DNA of 10,690 nt from Desulfobulbaceae bacterium (GTDB lineage: Bacteria; Desulfobacterota; Desulfobulbia; Desulfobulbales; Desulfocapsaceae): contig JAIRRG010000227.1 in assembly GCA_031256095.1 (NCBI GenBank), positions 1 to 10,690 of the forward strand, written 5' to 3'. Positions within the stretch are counted from its first letter, which is position 1, and every line of letters starts with the position of its first letter. The position numbers were made by a program, and so were the translations under genes. Below the pieces are notes generated by a model. That model did not search any database. It worked only from the letters and a program-made list of their open reading frames with translations, and was not told the DNA's origin. This document shows positions 5,969 through 10,690 of the stretch, piece after piece.

Positions 5969-6565
5969 GTGCCCGATGAAAATTTTCTCCTATCGCCGAA
6001 AGAGTTGGTGTCACGGCGGATGCGGGAAGAGAAAAAACACCATAAAAGCGCGGTGTTCTGGTTCACCGGCCTGTCTGGTTCCGGCAAATCGACAATTGCC
6101 CATGGCGTCGAAAAAGAGCTTTTCGATCTGGGAATCGACGCCGTGGTCTTCGACGGCGATGCCATTCGCTCTGGTTTGTGCGGCGATTTGAGGTTTTCGT
6201 CACCAGATCGCCTGGAAAATATCCGCCGTATTGCCGAAGTCAGCCGCCTGTTTGTCCATAACAATATCATCTGCCTGTGCGCCTTTATCTCGCCACTGCA
6301 TGAACACCGGCAACTGGCCCGACAAATCATCGGCGGCGATTTCCACGAAATTTATCTCTCCTGTCCGCTCGAAGAATGCGAGCGCCGCGACGTAAAGGGA
6401 TTTTACAAATTGGCCAGGGAGGGAAAAATCCAGGGCTACACCGGTATCTCAGCGCCTTATGAGGTACCGCTTCATGCCGCTTTAGAAATTGACACGGCGC
6501 GGCGAACAGCGCCGGAAAGTATCCAGTTGGTCCTATCTCATGTCCTCGGCATCATCAAATCATGA
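5969..6565 (+). CDS. cysC: Adenylylsulfate (APS) kinase, CysC-like
   Basis: APS kinase phosphorylates adenosine 5'-phosphosulfate at the 3' position to make PAPS, the sulfate donor for sulfotransferases. The 198-residue product has the usual single-domain length. It shows the P-loop GLSGSGKST (34-42), FDGDAIRSGL (61-70; the family usually has DGDNVRHGL), DRLENIRRIAE (80-90) for APS binding, AFISP (105-109) with the conserved Ser, CPLEECERRDVKG (132-144) and the lid segment YTGISAPYEVP (157-167). The usual DAG after the helix is replaced by HNN (97-99). Start is GTG with a good ribosome binding site. No ATP sulfurylase or PAPS reductase lies beside it. Its run with a polysaccharide exporter ATPase and a sulfotransferase suggests a dedicated PAPS supply for polymer sulfation rather than cysteine synthesis; that role is inferred. 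Confidence 0.93.
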   Translation: MPDENFLLSPKELVSRRMREEKKHHKSAVFWFTGLSGSGKSTIAHGVEKELFDLGIDAVVFDGDAIRSGLCGDLRFSSPDRLENIRRIAEVSRLFVHNNIICLCAFISPLHEHRQLARQIIGGDFHEIYLSCPLEECERRDVKGFYKLAREGKIQGYTGISAPYEVPLHAALEIDTARRTAPESIQLVLSHVLGIIKS

Positions 6566-6622
6566 TGCAAAACTTTCGGCATTTGTTCCTTGCCGCCAAT
6601 ACCCATTCGCTTCAGAGAAAAA

Positions 6623-8053
6623 ATGTCATCCGGCATTGCCATCACAGTCGAAAATCTTTCTAAATGCTACCAAATTTACGACAAGCCGCACCAGCGCCTG
6701 ATGCAGATGCTGTGGCGTGGCCGCCGCAACTACTACCACGAATTCTGGGCGCTAAAGGATGTCTCATTCACGGTGACCAAAGGCGAAACTGTTGGTATCA
6801 TTGGTAAAAATGGCAGCGGCAAATCGACACTCTTGCAACTTATCTGCGGCACCTTAAATCCCAGCGCCGGTAATATCGAAACCAATGGTCGCATCGCCGC
6901 CCTGCTGGAACTGGGCAGCGGCTTCAATCCGGAATTCACAGGGCGCGAGAATGTGTTTCTCAACGCCGCCATCCTTGGCCTTGACCAGGAAGAAATCAAG
7001 GCCCGCTTCGACGACATCGCCGCCTTCGCCGATATTGGCGAATTTATCGACCAGCCGGTGAAGATGTATTCGAGCGGCATGTTGGTGCGCCTGGCCTTCT
7101 CGGTGTCGGTCAACGTCAATCCGGAAATTCTCGTCGTCGATGAGGCGCTATCCGTCGGCGACGAAAAATTCGTGCGCAAATGCTTTGCCCGCCTTGAGGC
7201 AATCCGCGATTCCGGGGCGACCATCCTTTTTGTCTCGCATTCCGGCGGGACGATCATTGAACTGTGCGACCGCGCCATCCTGATTGACAGTGGTGAAAGG
7301 CTCCTGACCGGAGTGCCGAAAACCGTTTATGGCCACTATCAACGCCTGCTGTATGCCGAAGCCGACAAAGCCAACACCATCAGAGTGCAAATCCGGGAAT
7401 TCGACCGGCAAAGCCTCGAACAACCGCCAGACCTTCAGCAAATTGATTTAGGCCAGGGCCACGAAACAAGTCCACATGTGGATACCCCGAAACAAGCGGC
7501 ATCGGCCACAACCGGAATGACGCCACCGCCAGAACACCCAGAAAAACAAGGCGAATTGAGAGATTTTTTTGATCCCAACCTGAAACCAGCCACCACCATC
7601 GCCTACGAATCACGCGGCGCGATCATCAAGGAGCCCAAAATCACCACCTTGAACGGCAGGCCGGTTAATCACCTGATCCGGGGCAAATGGTACCGCTACA
7701 GTTATCGGGTCGAATTTTTTCAGGATGCCTACTCTGTCCATTTTGGCATGTTGATTAAAACCATAACCGGCGCGGAACTGGGCGGTGCCACTTCCGCCCC
7801 CACCATGAAGGATCGCGTGGCGACAGTATTCGCTGGTTCGATATATGCAGTTAATTTCCAATTTCTTTGTCTGCTCAATACCGGCGCTTATTTTATGAAC
7901 GCCGGAGTTTTGGGCGAAATTGCCGGAGAAATTACCTATCTTTATCGCCTGCTTGACGGCGCCATGTTCAAAGTACTGCCGGAATCCAGAATGACGATGA
8001 CTGGCATGATTGATTTTCAATGCAAACCGGGGTACAAAATCGTCGCCTCGTAG
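6623..8053 (+). CDS. wzt: Wzt-type ABC transporter ATPase for polysaccharide/O-antigen export
   Basis: Wzt ATPases drive export of finished undecaprenyl-linked polysaccharide across the inner membrane together with a Wzm permease. From ATG 6623 the protein has 476 residues. An N-terminal ABC domain (about 1-245) contains Walker A GKNGSGKST (61-69), a family-typical signature YSSGMLVRLAF in place of LSGGQ, Walker B EILVVDEAL and the H-loop FVSHS. A Pro/Gln/Glu-rich linker (about 255-330) leads to a C-terminal beta-rich domain (about 345-476) resembling the Wzt carbohydrate-binding domain, which selects the terminal modification of the glycan. The start at ATG 6623 gives the family N-terminus; a TTG at 6590 would add 11 unsupported residues. 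It lies 57 nt after cysC. No wzm permease gene is in the window, so the partner is likely nearby outside it. The export role is well supported; the exact polymer is unknown. Confidence 0.92.
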   Translation: MSSGIAITVENLSKCYQIYDKPHQRLMQMLWRGRRNYYHEFWALKDVSFTVTKGETVGIIGKNGSGKSTLLQLICGTLNPSAGNIETNGRIAALLELGSGFNPEFTGRENVFLNAAILGLDQEEIKARFDDIAAFADIGEFIDQPVKMYSSGMLVRLAFSVSVNVNPEILVVDEALSVGDEKFVRKCFARLEAIRDSGATILFVSHSGGTIIELCDRAILIDSGERLLTGVPKTVYGHYQRLLYAEADKANTIRVQIREFDRQSLEQPPDLQQIDLGQGHETSPHVDTPKQAASATTGMTPPPEHPEKQGELRDFFDPNLKPATTIAYESRGAIIKEPKITTLNGRPVNHLIRGKWYRYSYRVEFFQDAYSVHFGMLIKTITGAELGGATSAPTMKDRVATVFAGSIYAVNFQFLCLLNTGAYFMNAGVLGEIAGEITYLYRLLDGAMFKVLPESRMTMTGMIDFQCKPGYKIVAS

Positions 8054-8101
8054 ACCTTGGTATGAGGCTGATTGATTGTCCAGGTAACCGCGAAAAAATT
8101 C

Positions 8102-9655
8102 ATGACACGTTTCTTCAATACCACCGGCCCGTGCAATCCGGATGACCACTACATGCTACCGCCGGAAGAGCGATTGATCGGGGCGCAGCTGCACCGCTAT
8201 ATCCGCGACAAGCTGTATTGGGTGCTGCACGCGCCCAGGCAAACCGGGAAAACCACATTTTTGCTTGACTGGATGCGGAAAATCAACGCTGGCGGTGAGG
8301 GGTTGGCCTGCTATGTCAGCGTCGAGGACTGCCAGCGTGTTACCGATGTATCGGAGGCGATGCGCATCATCAATTTTAATATCCGTACCGCCTTGTCAGA
8401 AATGGGATACAAGCCGCCGACGGCGCGGGAAACTGATCCCTTGAATATGGTCTCCGCCACCCTGCGGCAAATTGCCGGATTGGTCGCGCCCAAACCACTT
8501 GTCATCCTTTTTGATGAAACGGATGTCCTGGAAGGTGATCCTCTGATACGCTTTTTACGCCTTTTGCGCGGCGGTTTTGCCACCCGTGGCGTCGGCATTT
8601 TCCCAACATCAATCGCCTTGGTGGGAATGCGCGATCTGAAAGATTACATTACCGCCTCCAAAGACGGTTTTGCCCCCAACCCTGGTTCGCCGTTTAATAT
8701 CAAGGAAGATTCAGCGGTTATTGGCAATTTTACCAAAGAGAATGTCGCCCGCCTTTTCGCCCAACGCACCGAGGAAACTGGTCAAGGAATCACTGAAGAA
8801 GCCTTGAAGTATGTTTGGCAACAATCGCAGGGTCAACCGTGGATCGTCAACAACCTGTTCAAGCGGGCAACCATGCGGGTTTTGCCTGCCGGCAGCGCCG
8901 AAACCGTCACCCTCGCCCACATCGAACAGGCGCGGGAGCAAATGATCAATGCCCGCGAAACCCATCTCGACGCCCTGGCCCACCGCTTGGAGGATCCGCG
9001 TGTTCGCCAGGTCATGGAAACCATGATGACCGGCGAGGCCGATATGCGGCTGGCTCAAGGAGAAGGCTTCCGCTTGTGCCTTGACTTGGGTTTGGTGGAA
9101 ACCAGGCGTGGGGTGGCACAAGTCGCCAATCCCATCTACCGGGAAATATTGGCAAGAGAAATGACCTATGGCGCTCAACTGGCTATTGCCGAACCAACAT
9201 GGCCCTGGAAAAAACCGGACGGCTCGCTGGATATGGACAGATTGTTGCGGGAATTCCAGAAATTCTGGCAGCGGCATTCGCAAGTATGGGAAGAACGCTC
9301 GGATTATACCGAAGCCTTTCCCCATCTTCTTTTGATGGCCTTCTTGCAGCGAGTCTTGAATGGCGGCGGCTCGATCGAACGGGAATACGCCGCTGGCCGT
9401 GGCCGCATGGATTTAATGGTACAATACGCCGATGAATGTTTCATCATTGAAATCAAATTGATCCACCCCTACGATAACCCGGAAACCGTGCGGGAAGAAG
9501 GCCTGGAGCAAATCAGGCAATACCGCGACAAAATCGCTCCATCCTCCCCCGCTTGGCTGGTCATTTTTGACCGCCGCCCACAGGCGAAAAGGAAAACCTG
9601 GGAAGAACGCATTGGCTGGCAAAGGCAAGATGAAATCGCCATTGTCCAATGCTGA
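8102..9655 (+). CDS. AAA-family ATPase with C-terminal PD-(D/E)XK nuclease-like domain
   Basis: This 517-residue protein belongs to a widespread, poorly understood group. It begins FFNTTGPCNPDDHYMLPP and has a P-loop APRQTGKTT (44-52) and Walker B LVILFDE (133-139), followed by a helical, winged-helix-like middle region (about 210-350). The C-terminal 120 residues carry REYAAGRGRMDLMV (427-440) and FIIEIKL (447-453), giving D437 and E450-x-K452 as a PD-(D/E)XK core, as in AAA-ATPase-like proteins with a C-terminal nuclease-like domain. ATP hydrolysis and DNA cleavage are predicted from intact motifs but not known. I prefer ATG 8102; a TTG at 8072 with GAGG upstream would add 10 residues. The gene has no clear link to polysaccharide export and sits between a Wzt-like ATPase and a sulfotransferase, so it may be an inserted accessory gene co-transcribed with them. 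A defence or mobility role is speculative. Confidence 0.85.
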   Translation: MTRFFNTTGPCNPDDHYMLPPEERLIGAQLHRYIRDKLYWVLHAPRQTGKTTFLLDWMRKINAGGEGLACYVSVEDCQRVTDVSEAMRIINFNIRTALSEMGYKPPTARETDPLNMVSATLRQIAGLVAPKPLVILFDETDVLEGDPLIRFLRLLRGGFATRGVGIFPTSIALVGMRDLKDYITASKDGFAPNPGSPFNIKEDSAVIGNFTKENVARLFAQRTEETGQGITEEALKYVWQQSQGQPWIVNNLFKRATMRVLPAGSAETVTLAHIEQAREQMINARETHLDALAHRLEDPRVRQVMETMMTGEADMRLAQGEGFRLCLDLGLVETRRGVAQVANPIYREILAREMTYGAQLAIAEPTWPWKKPDGSLDMDRLLREFQKFWQRHSQVWEERSDYTEAFPHLLLMAFLQRVLNGGGSIEREYAAGRGRMDLMVQYADECFIIEIKLIHPYDNPETVREEGLEQIRQYRDKIAPSSPAWLVIFDRRPQAKRKTWEERIGWQRQDEIAIVQC

Positions 9656-9670
9656 AATTATAAATCAATC

Positions 9671-10690
9671 ATGCGAAGCACTGGAATCGTTGTTTTAGGT
9701 ATGCACCGCAGCGGCACCTCCGCCTGCACCGGGCTGTTGCGCCTGTATGGCGCTTATTTGGGCGAAGTCATAGACAGCCACCCCCAGAATCCAAAGGGAT
9801 ATTGGGAAAACAAAAATGCGATGTCGCTTAATGAGGAGATTCTGCGTCTTTTACAATGCCGTTGGGATTGGCCCTGGGTTTTTCCAGAAGGTTGGCTCAA
9901 CCAGATTCCCGACGAACTTTGCCGCCGCCGTGATGATGTTGTTACCGAACTATGCGCCCAGCCTCTGTGGGCGATAAAAGACCCCCGCATGTGCCTGCTG
10001 TGGCCGTGGTGGCAAGCCGGTTTCATACAAACGAATAGTCATATCAAAGTTCTGCTTTGCCTGCGCCATCCCATGCAGGTAGCCAAATCTCTGGCCAAAC
10101 GTGACCAAATTGACACAGGCCACGCACTCTTGATGTGGGCACAGCATGTCCTTTTGGCCGAACAGCATAGCCGCGGAATGCGGCGGACCGTTGTTTTTTA
10201 TGATGATATTCTCAGCTCCCAAACGTCAGCCATCATCGATATTCAAAATAAATTAGACATCACCTTTCCTGTCGCGCCGCGACAAGATCTATTGGACGAT
10301 TTTATCAGCGCCGAATTACGTCACCATTACGACAACGAATATCCTGATAGCGCCATTGGCCGTTTATGCCAGAAAATATTTACAGTCTGCCATGAAGAAG
10401 ATGCTTTGAATCAGCCGGAAAAATGGGATGCCTTCGGCACCCGATTCGCCCTTCTGCTCCAAGAAGACCGAGGTGACCGGCTGCTATGGGCGCTGGCAGA
10501 AGTATTGCACTTGAACGAGGAAGTTTTACGCCTGAACACTTCCCTCAGCCAGCAAAACGACAGCCTTATGCAAGCGGCTGAACAGATTAGTCACCGTGAT
10601 CGTGAAATTAACCGTATCCAGGCTGAAGCGGCTGAACAGATTAGTCACCGTGATCGTGAAATTAACCGTATCCAGGCTGAAGCGGCTGAA
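9671..10690 (+). CDS. Sulfotransferase-family protein with C-terminal coiled-coil repeats (3' end outside window)
   Basis: Sulfotransferases of this type move the sulfuryl group of PAPS to a hydroxyl or amino group of a glycan or other acceptor. The open frame runs 340 codons to the window edge without a stop. The 5'-phosphosulfate loop is GMHRSGTS (10-17). WAIKDPRMCLLWP (100-112) follows, and the 3'-phosphate-binding strand-helix is VLLCLRHPMQVAKSLAKR (127-144) with S140. From about residue 276 the sequence becomes a charged, helix-forming region rich in E, Q, R and N, ending in two identical 18-residue units and the start of a third. The gene starts 15 nt after the AAA gene with no good Shine-Dalgarno site, suggesting coupled translation. 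Base composition is lower in GC than in the left part of the window. A further domain after the coiled coil is possible. The PAPS-using role fits cysC upstream; the acceptor is unknown. Confidence 0.88.
   Translation, partial: MRSTGIVVLGMHRSGTSACTGLLRLYGAYLGEVIDSHPQNPKGYWENKNAMSLNEEILRLLQCRWDWPWVFPEGWLNQIPDELCRRRDDVVTELCAQPLWAIKDPRMCLLWPWWQAGFIQTNSHIKVLLCLRHPMQVAKSLAKRDQIDTGHALLMWAQHVLLAEQHSRGMRRTVVFYDDILSSQTSAIIDIQNKLDITFPVAPRQDLLDDFISAELRHHYDNEYPDSAIGRLCQKIFTVCHEEDALNQPEKWDAFGTRFALLLQEDRGDRLLWALAEVLHLNEEVLRLNTSLSQQNDSLMQAAEQISHRDREINRIQAEAAEQISHRDREINRIQAEAAE
10574..10690 (+). repeat. 54-bp tandem repeat inside the sulfotransferase gene, continuing past the window
   Basis: Two complete 54-bp copies (10574-10627 and 10628-10681) are identical at every base, and the first 9 bases of a third copy are present at 10682-10690. 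Each copy encodes AAEQISHRDREINRIQAE. The reading frame is preserved because 54 is divisible by 3. Lack of any silent difference points to recent duplication or ongoing homogenisation. Confidence 0.97.

Noticed and set aside
6590..6622. TTG start extending the Wzt-like ATPase by 11 residues
   Set aside because: ATG 6623 gives the family N-terminus directly, and the added residues have no family match.
10574..10690. CRISPR-like or phage-type direct repeat array
   Set aside because: The repeats are adjacent without spacers and are in frame within a coding sequence, so they are a protein repeat.

Overview
The window looks like chromosomal DNA of a proteobacterium, most likely an alphaproteobacterium. 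The HslU, Glk-type glucokinase and both tRNAs resemble alphaproteobacterial sequences, the tRNAs encode their CCA ends, and coding GC is fairly high on the left. No taxon can be fixed from the sequence alone. Most of the window is coding on the + strand with short gaps or overlaps; the only gene on the - strand is a cut-off phosphofructokinase at the left edge.

Left part (1-5407), housekeeping and sugar metabolism. A 6-phosphofructokinase (5' part only) diverges from a + strand run: hslU (AAA+ unfoldase of the HslUV protease), a NYN-family putative RNase with a C-terminal cold-shock-like domain, a Glk-type glucokinase, a NahK-like sugar kinase of the APH fold and a Nudix hydrolase. The gap between hslU and the NYN gene is 26 nt, NYN/glk overlap by 50 nt, glk/NahK-like overlap by 8 nt, and the Nudix gene has a strong Shine-Dalgarno site. 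This reads as one operon that couples protein/RNA quality control with sugar phosphorylation. hslV, the usual upstream partner of hslU, is not present.

Middle (5408-5968), RNA genes and non-coding DNA. A tRNA promoter precedes tRNA-Asn(GTT). A perfect hairpin followed by T5 comes next, only 5 nt before tRNA-Pro(TGG). An AT-rich stretch then carries a roughly 89-bp imperfect palindrome of the GTCATTGCGAG type, a repeat kind dispersed in many bacterial genomes.

Right part (5969-10690), accessory cell-surface locus. It holds an APS kinase (CysC-like, makes PAPS), a Wzt-type polysaccharide ABC-exporter ATPase with a C-terminal carbohydrate-binding-like domain, an AAA ATPase fused to a PD-(D/E)XK nuclease-like domain, and a sulfotransferase that runs off the window. 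The sulfotransferase ends in a predicted coiled coil made of perfectly identical 54-bp repeats. The simplest reading is a sulfated surface or exopolysaccharide locus: CysC supplies PAPS, the sulfotransferase uses it, and the Wzt-like ATPase helps export the product. The AAA/nuclease gene is the odd one out and may be an insertion. Local base composition falls toward the right edge.
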